Of a stretch of DNA of 64,000 nucleotides, positions 53,901 to 62,116 are shown piece by piece. The number at the start of each line of letters is the position of its first letter. The stretch's first letter is position 1. The DNA is taken from positions 1-64,000 of the forward strand of contig NZ_JBLZFY010000002.1 of the NCBI RefSeq assembly GCF_050753365.1. Reading direction: 5' to 3'. The translations under genes were made by a program, and so were the position numbers. The DNA comes from Geminocystis sp050753365. GTDB taxonomy: Bacteria; Cyanobacteriota; Cyanobacteriia; Cyanobacteriales; Cyanobacteriaceae. The notes below the pieces were generated by a model that ran no database searches, was not told the DNA's origin, and worked only from the letters and a program-made list of their open reading frames with translations.

Positions 53901-56134
53901 CCACATTCCTCATTATTAATTAAATTATGCTGTATCATTAAGATATTAGAAGCTCGTTTTTTGGCATCTTTTTTATTTCTACCATAGCCATAAGAGATAA
54001 TAATTTTAGCTTGATAATTGAGGATAATTTTACAGGTGAAAAAGCCATCAATATTTATAAAGTGATATTCAGGATATTCAAGGTTATGAGATTGACAAAA
54101 GTTATATAATTTGGAGACAAAATCATTTTCTTCAACAACATTTTTTTCTACTAATTCCTCTTTATTAATAACGTTAGTATTTTCTGGCAATGTTTCAATA
54201 ACTGTCTCTTCTTCAGTAGCTATTTCTTCTCTTAATAACTCTTTATTATCTATTAATTGATTTTGAAGATAACTTTGGATATAGGCTAAAGCTGACTTTT
54301 GTTTGGCTTTATTTTTTTTCGTGTCAAATTGCGGTTGAGGATGAGTTAAACCATCTACATAACAATAAGCGATATATTCTTTACTATCCCCTAAATAATC
54401 AATGCGATATTCTACATTACAAGAGGTTAATTGGGAATGAATTAATAATACTGTAACAGCATCTAAATTATCTCGATCGAAAAACTGATTAATTTTAGCT
54501 TGAAACCAAATTTTATACAAATCTTTAGGCAATACATTCGGTATTCTTTTACCTATTTCTGTGATTATTTTCACACAGTAATCTAACATTTTAGAAAACT
54601 CTTTTTCATTGAGAGAAGAAACATCAGGTAAGAGAATATTTTTTTCCTCATTGATAGTGGATTCTTCTATAGGTTTAGAAATTAATTGCCCTAATACATA
54701 GCCTTTAATAGTGGCTAAACCAGCCTTTTGTTTAGCCTTATTTTTCTTGGTATCTTGACTAGGATTTTCTGTGGTTAATCCATCTATATAACAATGGACA
54801 TAATAATTTTGATCTTCATTACAATATTCTGATGTATAGTCAATAACCGAATTATCTATTTGATTTTTTACTAATAAAATCGAGGCAACATTAATATTTT
54901 CATACTCAAAAAATTGGTTAATTTTAGCAACAAACCAGAGATAATAAAAATCTTTTGGTTGTAAGGTATCAATACGAGATTCAATATAAGGTAAAATTTT
55001 ATCTACCGCATTCTTAAAAACGGCATATTGTAATAAATCAGAAAAATTATCTACAGAAATTTTGTTAATATTTAATTTGTCTAAATTAGTAAAATTATTT
55101 TTAATTTCTTCTTGTTTTTTTTGCTTGATATACTTAGTTTTAGAAATTTTTAATTGCTGATTATATTCATTAATATAGTTGCAGATTTTTTCTAATTCTT
55201 CTAGGGTATAAGGTGATGATTGTTTCTTTAAAATCGCTTTAATAATACGGTGATTAACTAAGTCAATATAACGGCGTAATGGACTGCTAAAATGAGTATA
55301 AGCCATAAGGCATAATCCTACATGGGGCTTGGCATAAGGAGAATAAATTGCAGGTACTAAACAATGTCCCATAGTTTTTTTAACTTCTTCAAAATCTGTG
55401 ATCCCAACGTCTTGAGTGCGGTATAATGCAGGAATATTATTTTCTGCTAAAAAATTGGCGATCGAAGTGTTAGTAAGAATCATTAATTCAGCGATAAGTT
55501 GGTAAGTATTAACATTTTCTTGAATTAAATTACCATCTTCATCTAAGTAACCATCTTCAGTTAAAATACCAGAATTTCCTCCCCTTGCTTTGCCAATTAA
55601 TTGAGAAACTTTCTGCATTTTGACTAATAATTTATCTTCAGCATTATCTTGAGGATTAGTTAAAATTTCTTCCACTTCGGTATAACTAAAAGCCTTTTTA
55701 CTGGTAAAAATTGTTTCTTTTATGCGAAAAGAATTAACCGCCCCATTACTATTAATTTCAAAAAACATTGTTAAAGCTAGTCTGCTTTTTTCAGGTTCTA
55801 ATGAGCCTAAATTAGTGCTAATATGAGTGGGTAACATGGGGGTAGGCGGTGAAGTGTGATATAACGTAATTACCCTTAAAAACGCTTCTTCGTCAATGGG
55901 AGAATTTTTAGGAATTATTGTCGAAACATCTGTGATACTAATTTGCAATTCAAAGTTACCGTTATTTAATTCTACTAACCAAATACCGTCATCTCGATCG
56001 ACAGTACTAGCATCATCGATCGTAATACCAAAAACAGGTAAACGGTTATAATAATAATCTGCTAAGTTAATGGCTTCGGCTTGTTTAATTTGTGGAGAGG
56101 TAAATTTGCGTGGTTTAATCATAGAAAATAGCAA
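53888..56134 (-). CDS. RNB-family ribonuclease with three C-terminal dsRBM-like modules
   Basis: 748 residues. The RNB catalytic domain (about 36-335) keeps the four acids: ITIDDASTVDRDDG (D41, D46, D48, D49), and has HFSSPLRRYIDLVNHR (281-296). The cold-shock and S1 domains of RNase II/R are absent; the RNB core starts almost at the N-terminus. After it come two duplicated modules (about 360-486 and 506-629) each ending DTKKNKAKQK and a helix, then a third (about 670-738) ending GYGRNKKDAKKRAS. The KK-x-AK signature is that of dsRNA-binding domains. It would degrade RNA 3'-5' and may target structured or dsRNA. Its 3' end overlaps hsdR's by 11 bp. Confidence 0.85.
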   Translation of the reverse strand: MLFSMIKPRKFTSPQIKQAEAINLADYYYNRLPVFGITIDDASTVDRDDGIWLVELNNGNFELQISITDVSTIIPKNSPIDEEAFLRVITLYHTSPPTPMLPTHISTNLGSLEPEKSRLALTMFFEINSNGAVNSFRIKETIFTSKKAFSYTEVEEILTNPQDNAEDKLLVKMQKVSQLIGKARGGNSGILTEDGYLDEDGNLIQENVNTYQLIAELMILTNTSIANFLAENNIPALYRTQDVGITDFEEVKKTMGHCLVPAIYSPYAKPHVGLCLMAYTHFSSPLRRYIDLVNHRIIKAILKKQSSPYTLEELEKICNYINEYNQQLKISKTKYIKQKKQEEIKNNFTNLDKLNINKISVDNFSDLLQYAVFKNAVDKILPYIESRIDTLQPKDFYYLWFVAKINQFFEYENINVASILLVKNQIDNSVIDYTSEYCNEDQNYYVHCYIDGLTTENPSQDTKKNKAKQKAGLATIKGYVLGQLISKPIEESTINEEKNILLPDVSSLNEKEFSKMLDYCVKIITEIGKRIPNVLPKDLYKIWFQAKINQFFDRDNLDAVTVLLIHSQLTSCNVEYRIDYLGDSKEYIAYCYVDGLTHPQPQFDTKKNKAKQKSALAYIQSYLQNQLIDNKELLREEIATEEETVIETLPENTNVINKEELVEKNVVEENDFVSKLYNFCQSHNLEYPEYHFINIDGFFTCKIILNYQAKIIISYGYGRNKKDAKKRASNILMIQHNLINNEECGIKN

Positions 56135-56714
56135 AATTGAATCGCATTGTCAGTAAGCTAGGAGGTATCTAATTGAGATAGGGAATAGGGAGTAGATTAA
56201 GAGTTTTAGTTATTTTCAAGAATTAATAAAAAATAATTAATACAAACTTTATCACCTATAGCTTTGATTATTTTAAAAATGCAATTGTTATAAATTAAAT
56301 TAACAGTGTGAATTTAACCTAATACCTGCTACCCAATACCTGATACCTTTTTTTAGACATAATTTATCACGACGAGAAGTAGAAGAACCATAAAAATTGA
56401 AATAAATAGGTTTTAGCTTATCAATCAGAAGAGAGAAGTAAAAAAGTTCATTGACTATTAACTATTCATTCTATAGGTTTTTCTAGGGTTAAATCAAAAA
56501 CGACATTTTTCATCATAATTAGGCTTTGCTGAATAAATCGGAAGACTAGGAAAATCAAGGGATTCAACACATTAAATTAACAAAAAAGTGCGCAGTTTTA
56601 GGAATTTTTCCTCAAAAAACAGGGTAGTATTATACAATTACAGACTCTGATTCTAAGAATTAAAACCATTAAAACCTTTGCCCTACCCTTTCCTCAGACT
56701 TTTTCAGCACCCTC
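56135..56714. other. Intergenic, 580 bp, contains a MITE
   Basis: AT-rich DNA between RNB and CHAT genes, with short (TACCTGA/TACCCA)-type repeats at 56315-56345 and an inverted-repeat element at 56518-56718. No gene seen. Confidence 0.6.
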
Positions 56715-56718
56715 CTAC
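56518..56718. mobile_element. MITE-like element, copy 3 (about 200 bp)
   Basis: The left end TTAGGCTTTGCTGAATAAAT and the right end, reverse complement GTAGGAGGGTGCTGAAAAAG, form imperfect terminal inverted repeats. The interior carries AAAAAAGTGCGCAGTTTTAG as in copy 2. The right end overlaps the last codons of the CHAT gene. Confidence 0.7.
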
Positions 56719-58124
56719 TTATCACCTACATAGCAAATAGGTTGACTTCCTCCGGGGCGACTATAAGCGGATTTGCCACCGCATAATCTTCCAGCTTTGT
56801 CTATGTCATAGGGGCATTCACACACCCCCCCCTCTAACGGTTTACGAATTGGTTTTGACATATCTGGAGGGGTGTTAGAAGAGGATAACGAAAATTTCTC
56901 TAAAAAATTGAATCCTATTATTAATAATGCGATTCCCACAATCATCGTGACACCACCAACTACGATCGATCTTTTCGAGAAAAACCGAGAAAAGCCACTA
57001 TTTTTCAAGTTATTACCTTGTTTTGTTTTCTTTCCTGTCAAATTCTCCCATAAAGGCGGATCAACCGCCAAATTTTGGCAAATAACGGGCAACCATGACG
57101 AGCCGGGGGCTTGTTGTTCAAGATGATACAAGTCTTGAATTTTCGCCTTGGCATCCTTAACGGCTTGATATAGGGTTTCACCTTGGGAATAGGCTTGAAG
57201 GAAAAATTTTAAAAACTCTTGGGCGACTTCATCGGGTACAGCCTCTCGCATTATTATAGTTTGGGGTAGCTGTAAATCAGCTAGATTAAAGCCAAGCCCC
57301 AAGCCATCACAGGAGTTAAAGATAGCCAATTCTAACCCATTATGAATCGCTTTGGCAAGGGTGTTTTTTAATCTTTGTATATCGATGGTTTCGTAAGGAT
57401 TAATTTGCAATAAACCACACTGGTTGTTATCATTACTACTACTATGCCCCGCAAAAAATAAAATTTGCCATGATTGCTCCCATAAGGGCGTTAATTCTGC
57501 TAGATTAGGTTGATCTAAAAATACCACTTCTGCATTAGGTAAATTATTTAAGATACGTCTGTCTCTTTCTATATCTATACTTCTTCGATCGCCTAAAATT
57601 GCCAAAATGCGTACTTTGCGAGGATAATGAAAATCGTTCGATCGATTAGGCTTCTGACAATTAGGTTTACTTAAAGCTATCTCCGTTTGCGGATAACGAT
57701 GCCAAACACTCCATAAATGCCAAGGCAGTTGCCATAAACGCACATCCGCCGTTTGAATCACAAAACGAATCAAATCTTGTTGATGTAAATGAGGAAAAAG
57801 ATCAAATAATAGAGATTGTACCGCAGTATTTTCTAACCATTGATTCAGGTTAATTTGTAAAACATTAATATATTCTAAACACTGACTAACCGCTACATTG
57901 GTAACTTGAGCCGAATTTGCGCCTAAACGTAAAGAAATAGCTAAACTACGATAACTCGATTGCCAATCAGTATAACTCTGATAAAGATTTGGTGCAGGGG
58001 GTAATCTTCCTTCTGTTTCTACCAACAACTCCTTAGAGTCATCGTCACTCAAACGGATAGTAACGGAAAAGCCTTTCTCGAAACTACCCTCTCCTATCTT
58101 AAAAATGATTAATTTTTTCCCCAT
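56715..58124 (-). CDS. CHAT-domain protease-like protein with membrane anchor and Cys-rich tail
   Basis: 469 residues. The CHAT caspase-like domain (about 170-360) has the His/Cys dyad: H227 in ILFFAGHSSS and C272 in IFNSCDGLG. N-terminal 165 residues form an unknown helical region (LRLGANSAQVTNVAVSQCLE). One membrane helix follows (about 388-409) and then a tail with four Cys: GVCECPYDID, GRLCGGKSAY, GSQPICYVG. So the protease domain should be cytosolic and the tail outside. CHAT proteins act in peptidase signalling and some defence systems; the role here is unknown. Confidence 0.85.
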   Translation of the reverse strand: MGKKLIIFKIGEGSFEKGFSVTIRLSDDDSKELLVETEGRLPPAPNLYQSYTDWQSSYRSLAISLRLGANSAQVTNVAVSQCLEYINVLQINLNQWLENTAVQSLLFDLFPHLHQQDLIRFVIQTADVRLWQLPWHLWSVWHRYPQTEIALSKPNCQKPNRSNDFHYPRKVRILAILGDRRSIDIERDRRILNNLPNAEVVFLDQPNLAELTPLWEQSWQILFFAGHSSSNDNNQCGLLQINPYETIDIQRLKNTLAKAIHNGLELAIFNSCDGLGLGFNLADLQLPQTIIMREAVPDEVAQEFLKFFLQAYSQGETLYQAVKDAKAKIQDLYHLEQQAPGSSWLPVICQNLAVDPPLWENLTGKKTKQGNNLKNSGFSRFFSKRSIVVGGVTMIVGIALLIIGFNFLEKFSLSSSNTPPDMSKPIRKPLEGGVCECPYDIDKAGRLCGGKSAYSRPGGSQPICYVGDK

Positions 58125-58227
58125 TACACCCTAAATCAGTAAAAATCTTAATAGCAATAGATAAGAGATTTTTTTATAATCAACTTATCTTCCTTTCTTC
58201 TTGTTTTCCTATAATGTCTTTTAATCC

Positions 58228-58365
58228 TTATCTGAAACCTACCGCCGCTTGCCATACAAAGGCTAAGAGTAAGAAGAATAAGGGAATAACAGGTAAAACA
58301 TCCACTAAAGGTTTGAAAATAGCATAAGCCTCTGGTAATTGGGCAAATAACATCATGGCTTCCAT
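58228..58365 (-). CDS. psbK: Photosystem II reaction centre protein K
   Basis: 45 residues, below most ORF cut-offs. The sequence has the PsbK hallmark: LPEAYAIFKPLVDVLPVIP, then FFLLLAFVWQAAVGFR at the end. Single membrane helix; the first eight residues (MEAMMLFA) are the cleaved presequence. PsbK helps hold PSII dimers and CP43. AAGGAA lies about 14 bases before the ATG. No other psb gene is adjacent. Confidence 0.96.
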   Translation of the reverse strand: MEAMMLFAQLPEAYAIFKPLVDVLPVIPLFFLLLAFVWQAAVGFR

Positions 58366-58807
58366 AATAATAAATAGTTCCTTACTAAACAGATTTTTCT
58401 AACTTAGTATTTTATACTATCAGATACTTTTATCTTTAAGAACTGAAAAAATGAACAATATATTAAGTTTAGTTAAGAGCTATATATAGTTTGCATTCAA
58501 TTTTACTGATGGTGGTAGGCAAAAGGCAAGAGGCAACAAAGAGATAAATTACTTTCATTTTAAAATTCACCATCTATTTTGCACGATTATTTAGTAAATG
58601 TCATTAACATAGTTTTTTTTCAAAGTCACTTAAGCAATATTACATATTTTAAGATGATGCTTATGAAGACAAAACTTATACAAAAGACAAGAAAATAACA
58701 GAAATAATAGTTAATAATTGTAAATTAATTGATGGAAAAATAGAGAGCTTAACTAGAATGAAACTCAAATAGTCTAACCCATTAGAAAGGTATCTTTCTC
58801 AAAACAA
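58366..58807. other. Intergenic, 442 bp, psbK promoter side
   Basis: Divergent spacer between psbK and the DJ-1 gene. AT-rich with a short run of AGGCAAA/AGGCAAG heptamers (58517-58536). No other gene or RNA is recognised. Confidence 0.5.
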
Positions 58808-59401
58808 ATGTCTAAAGGTAAAATCGCAGTACTTATTGAAGAACATTTCGACGCTACAGAATATAAGCGTTTTAATGAGTTTTTCCCCGAAAAGGGTTAT
58901 GAAGTAGAATATATTTCTCATTTATGGGGTAATGATTCCCTCAGATTTGGCTCAAATCCTGAAAATGATATAATCGAGTTTCATGTGGATGTCACCACAG
59001 AAATTAACGATGTTTCTCCTTCCGACTATAAAGGCATAATCTGCATCGGTGCTTATGCTATGGATAGATTACGTTATCAGGTAACAGTGAAAAAAGGAGA
59101 AAAAAATAAAGCGCCAGCCGTGGAATTTTTACGCAAAGCCGTTAATGAAAATAAAGTAAAATTAGGCACAATTTGCCATAGTTTATGGTTATTTTGTGCT
59201 GACACAGATTTAATCAAAGATAAAAAAGTTACTTGCGCCCATAATATCATCTGTGATGTAGAAAATGCAGGAGCTGATGTTATTTATGACGGTGATGTTA
59301 CGGCTGATTTAGTTATCGATGGCAACTTAATTACGGGTAAACATCCGGGGGTTGTGGAAGAATTTATGGTGGCGTTTGTGGAGGAAATAGAAAAGGCTTA
59401 A
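58808..59401 (+). CDS. DJ-1/PfpI family protein
   Basis: 197 residues with the flavodoxin-like DJ-1 fold: an N-terminal KIAVLIEEHFDATEYKRFNE and the nucleophile elbow LGTICHSLWLFC (C about 120). The acidic partner lies in the EHFDATEY segment. C-terminal DVENAGADVIYDGDVTADLV and TGKHPGVVEEFM are PfpI-like. Members act as glyoxalases, deglycases or chaperones; the substrate is unknown. An AAAGG site is 16 bp upstream. Confidence 0.88.
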   Translation: MSKGKIAVLIEEHFDATEYKRFNEFFPEKGYEVEYISHLWGNDSLRFGSNPENDIIEFHVDVTTEINDVSPSDYKGIICIGAYAMDRLRYQVTVKKGEKNKAPAVEFLRKAVNENKVKLGTICHSLWLFCADTDLIKDKKVTCAHNIICDVENAGADVIYDGDVTADLVIDGNLITGKHPGVVEEFMVAFVEEIEKA

Positions 59402-59429
59402 TTCTCTGACGTGATAATCGGGTTTTCAG

Positions 59430-59456
59430 TGTCATTGCGAGGTAACGAAGCAATCT
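59430..59456 (+). repeat. Dispersed 26-bp repeat, copy 6
   Basis: TGTCATTGCGAGGTAACGAA followed by GCAATCT, between the DJ-1 and AGE genes. A GGGCTAAAGCCC hairpin follows at 59591-59602. Confidence 0.8.
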
Positions 59457-59657
59457 TATAAAGTTATTAAACAATGACAACATAATTAGAGATGGCTTCG
59501 GGAGAATCAGGAAAAAAATCAAATCTTAAGAGAAACAATCCCCTCGCCATGACAAAAATTGTTAGGTTTTTTCCATAATTCCCAGATAACGGGCTAAAGC
59601 CCATACTACGAACATATTTAGATCAATCATAAATATTTAACACATCATCACAAAAAA

Positions 59658-61478
59658 ATGACTATTTCGATCGATTTTCCCTTTTCCGACTTAATCGCTG
59701 GTTATGTCACCAGTTACGATAAAGACAAGGACGTTTTCACCCTCAAAACCTCTGATGGTAGAGAGTTTAAGGTGTTAATTAGCCCTATGGCTTATGCTAA
59801 AGTCATTCAAAATTTTGATGAAGGCTATCCCGATGCTACTGGAAGTATGCGATCGATGTTGGAAGTCGATCGATTTCTTTTTGTGTACGGAGTTTTCTAT
59901 CCCGATAGTGAATATTTCGATGCAAAACAAATTGTATTTGCAGGACGCAAAAAACACGAATTTGTCTTTGAAAAACAAAACTGGTGGATTAATCAAATCA
60001 ACGCTTTAGGTAAGTTTTACATTAAGGCGCAATTTGGCGATGGTGAATTTGACTACCGCAAATATCGCACTACCCTTAACTTAAGTGGCATCCAATCTCA
60101 AACCAACTTCCGTCAAGAAACCGACACCATCTCCCGTTTAGTCTATGGTTTTGCCACCGCCTTTTTAATGACAGGTAACGATAGTTTTCTCAAAGCCGCC
60201 GAAAACGGTACAGAATATTTGAGAGAACACATGAAATTTGAAGACTTAGACGAAGGCATCGTTTACTGGTATCATGGTATCGATGTTAACGGTGATCGAG
60301 AAGAAAAGATTTTCGCCTCAGAATTTGGGGATGACTACGACGCAATTCCCGCCTACGAACAAATTTACGCCCTCGCAGGACCAATACAAACATACCGTTG
60401 TACCGGTGATCCTCGCATCATGGCAGATACCGAAAAAACCATCAAACTGTTTAACGAATTTTTCCTAGACAAAGGCGAACACGGTAGTTATTTCTCTCAC
60501 CTCGATCCTATCATGTTAGACCCCCTCAGCGACACTTTAGGACGCAATCAAGGGCGGAAAAACTGGAACTCCGTAGGGGATCACGCTCCCGCCTATTTAA
60601 TCAATCTCTGGTTAGCTACGGGCAAACAGGAGTATGCTGATATGTTAGAGGATACCTTTGATACGATCGCCAAGCATTTCCCTGATTTTGACAATAGCCC
60701 CTTTGTACAAGAAAAATTCTATCAAGATTGGACACCCGATCGAACTTGGGGATGGCAACAAAATCGAGGAGTAGTTGGGCATAACTATAAAATCGCTTGG
60801 AATTTGATGCGGATGCAAAGCCTCAAATCGAAACCTGAGTATGTAGAATTAGCGAAGAAAATTGCTGATTTGATGAACGAACACGGTGCCGATCGACAAC
60901 GGGGAGGATGCTATGATGTGGTAGAAAGAATTGTTCCCGAAGGTGAAAAATATCATCGTTACGTTTGGCACGATCGCAAACCTTGGTGGCAACAAGAACA
61001 AATGATCTTAGCCTACTTCATTTTATCAGGGGTATTAGATGATCAAGAATATCACCGTTTAGCGCGGGAATCGGCGGCATTCTATAATGCATGGTTTTTA
61101 GACTTAGAAGACGGCGGGGTTTACTTCAACGTTTTAGCCAATGGTATTCCCTACCTAGCAGGAGGCAACGAAAGAGGAAAAGGTAGTCACTCCATGAGTG
61201 GTTATCATTCCTTCGAGTTATGCTATTTAGCGGCAGTTTATACTAACTTGCTCGTCACTAAGCAACCTATGGATTTCTACTTTAAACCCATACCCGGCGG
61301 TTTTGCAGACGATATTTTAAGGGTATCTCCCGACATTTTACCTCAAGGTAGCATCAAAATTAGTAAAGTCGAAATTGACGGCGAACCTTACAGCGACTTC
61401 GATGCAGACGCTTTAACCGTTAAGTTACCTAAAACTGACACCAGAGTTAAGGTTAAAGTTACGATCGAGCCTGTGTAG
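59658..61478 (+). CDS. AGE-family (N-acylglucosamine 2-epimerase-like) protein
   Basis: 606 residues. The N-terminal 120 residues are a small beta domain (SDLIAGYVTSYDKDKDVF), then an (alpha/alpha)6 barrel (about 130-530) with family segments DTISRLVYGFATAFLMTGN, WGWQQNRGVVGHNYKIAWNL (conserved His), WWQQEQMILAYF and KGSHSMSGYHSFELCYL. The C-terminal beta part has KTDTRVKVKV. It is likely a sugar epimerase/isomerase or glycosidase-like enzyme; substrate unknown. It is followed by STAS and glgX genes on the same strand. Confidence 0.88.
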   Translation: MTISIDFPFSDLIAGYVTSYDKDKDVFTLKTSDGREFKVLISPMAYAKVIQNFDEGYPDATGSMRSMLEVDRFLFVYGVFYPDSEYFDAKQIVFAGRKKHEFVFEKQNWWINQINALGKFYIKAQFGDGEFDYRKYRTTLNLSGIQSQTNFRQETDTISRLVYGFATAFLMTGNDSFLKAAENGTEYLREHMKFEDLDEGIVYWYHGIDVNGDREEKIFASEFGDDYDAIPAYEQIYALAGPIQTYRCTGDPRIMADTEKTIKLFNEFFLDKGEHGSYFSHLDPIMLDPLSDTLGRNQGRKNWNSVGDHAPAYLINLWLATGKQEYADMLEDTFDTIAKHFPDFDNSPFVQEKFYQDWTPDRTWGWQQNRGVVGHNYKIAWNLMRMQSLKSKPEYVELAKKIADLMNEHGADRQRGGCYDVVERIVPEGEKYHRYVWHDRKPWWQQEQMILAYFILSGVLDDQEYHRLARESAAFYNAWFLDLEDGGVYFNVLANGIPYLAGGNERGKGSHSMSGYHSFELCYLAAVYTNLLVTKQPMDFYFKPIPGGFADDILRVSPDILPQGSIKISKVEIDGEPYSDFDADALTVKLPKTDTRVKVKVTIEPV

Positions 61479-61480
61479 TC

Positions 61481-61599
61481 GATCCCCCCTAGCCCCCCTT
61501 ACAAAAACTTGATCCCCCCTAGCCCCCCTTACAAAAGGGGGGAATCAAAAAAAGTCAGAAAAAAGTCCCCCTTATTAAGGGGGATTTAGGGGGATCAAA
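61481..61599 (+). repeat. GC-rich repeat cluster
   Basis: GATCCCCCCTAGCCCCCCTT ACAAAA occurs at 61481 and 61511; a hairpin-type CCCCCTTATTAAGGGGG with TTTAGGGGGATCAAA occurs at 61565-61599. The last is nearly the same as the segment inside hsdR at 50703-50745. Confidence 0.9.
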
Positions 61600-61620
61600 A
61601 ATGTTAACCACAAAAAAATT

Positions 61621-61944
61621 ATGGAAATTAAGATAAACTCGATCGAAAATGGTCATATAGTAGTAATAGAAGGGGAAATAGACTCATCGAGCGCCCCTGA
61701 CGTAACAGAAACCATCATCCCTTTAGCCACCGAAAAAAGCAACATTATCCTTGATATGACAAAGGTAGAATATATGTCTAGTGCAGGATTAAGGACATTA
61801 TTATCAATCCACCGCCAAGCCGTAGCCAAAGAGGCAAAACTAACCCTAGTTGGCTTATCGGAAGACATCAAAGACACCATGGCAGTGACAGGATTTTTAA
61901 ACTTTTTCATCGTCAGCGACTCCGTAGAAAACGCCCTTGCATAG
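61621..61944 (+). CDS. STAS-domain anti-sigma factor antagonist-like protein
   Basis: 107 residues, a single STAS domain of SpoIIAA type: VVIEGEIDSSSAPDVTETII and the phospho-acceptor loop VEYMSSAGLRTLLSIHRQA. In SpoIIAA-like switches the Ser of SSAG is phosphorylated by an HPK; none is in the window. It lies between AGE and glgX genes, suggesting a regulatory link to glycogen metabolism (context only). Confidence 0.9.
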   Translation: MEIKINSIENGHIVVIEGEIDSSSAPDVTETIIPLATEKSNIILDMTKVEYMSSAGLRTLLSIHRQAVAKEAKLTLVGLSEDIKDTMAVTGFLNFFIVSDSVENALA

Positions 61945-61995
61945 CATTTGCGTAGGTTGGGAAGCGTGATAACGTAACCCCAGATCGAGTTTTCG

Positions 61996-62021
61996 GAGAT
62001 TGCTTCGTACCTCGCAATGAC
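61996..62021 (-). repeat. Dispersed 26-bp repeat, copy 7
   Basis: GAGATTGCTTCGTACCTCGC AATGAC between the STAS gene and glgX. Confidence 0.8.
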
Positions 62022-62116
62022 TGTTAAATCGGTTAGTCGCTTTAGCAGACTTTCGCTGTTAGCCATGAAATTTATTTCTTGGCGGTTAATGAAATACCAC
62101 CTATTTTGGCAAAACC

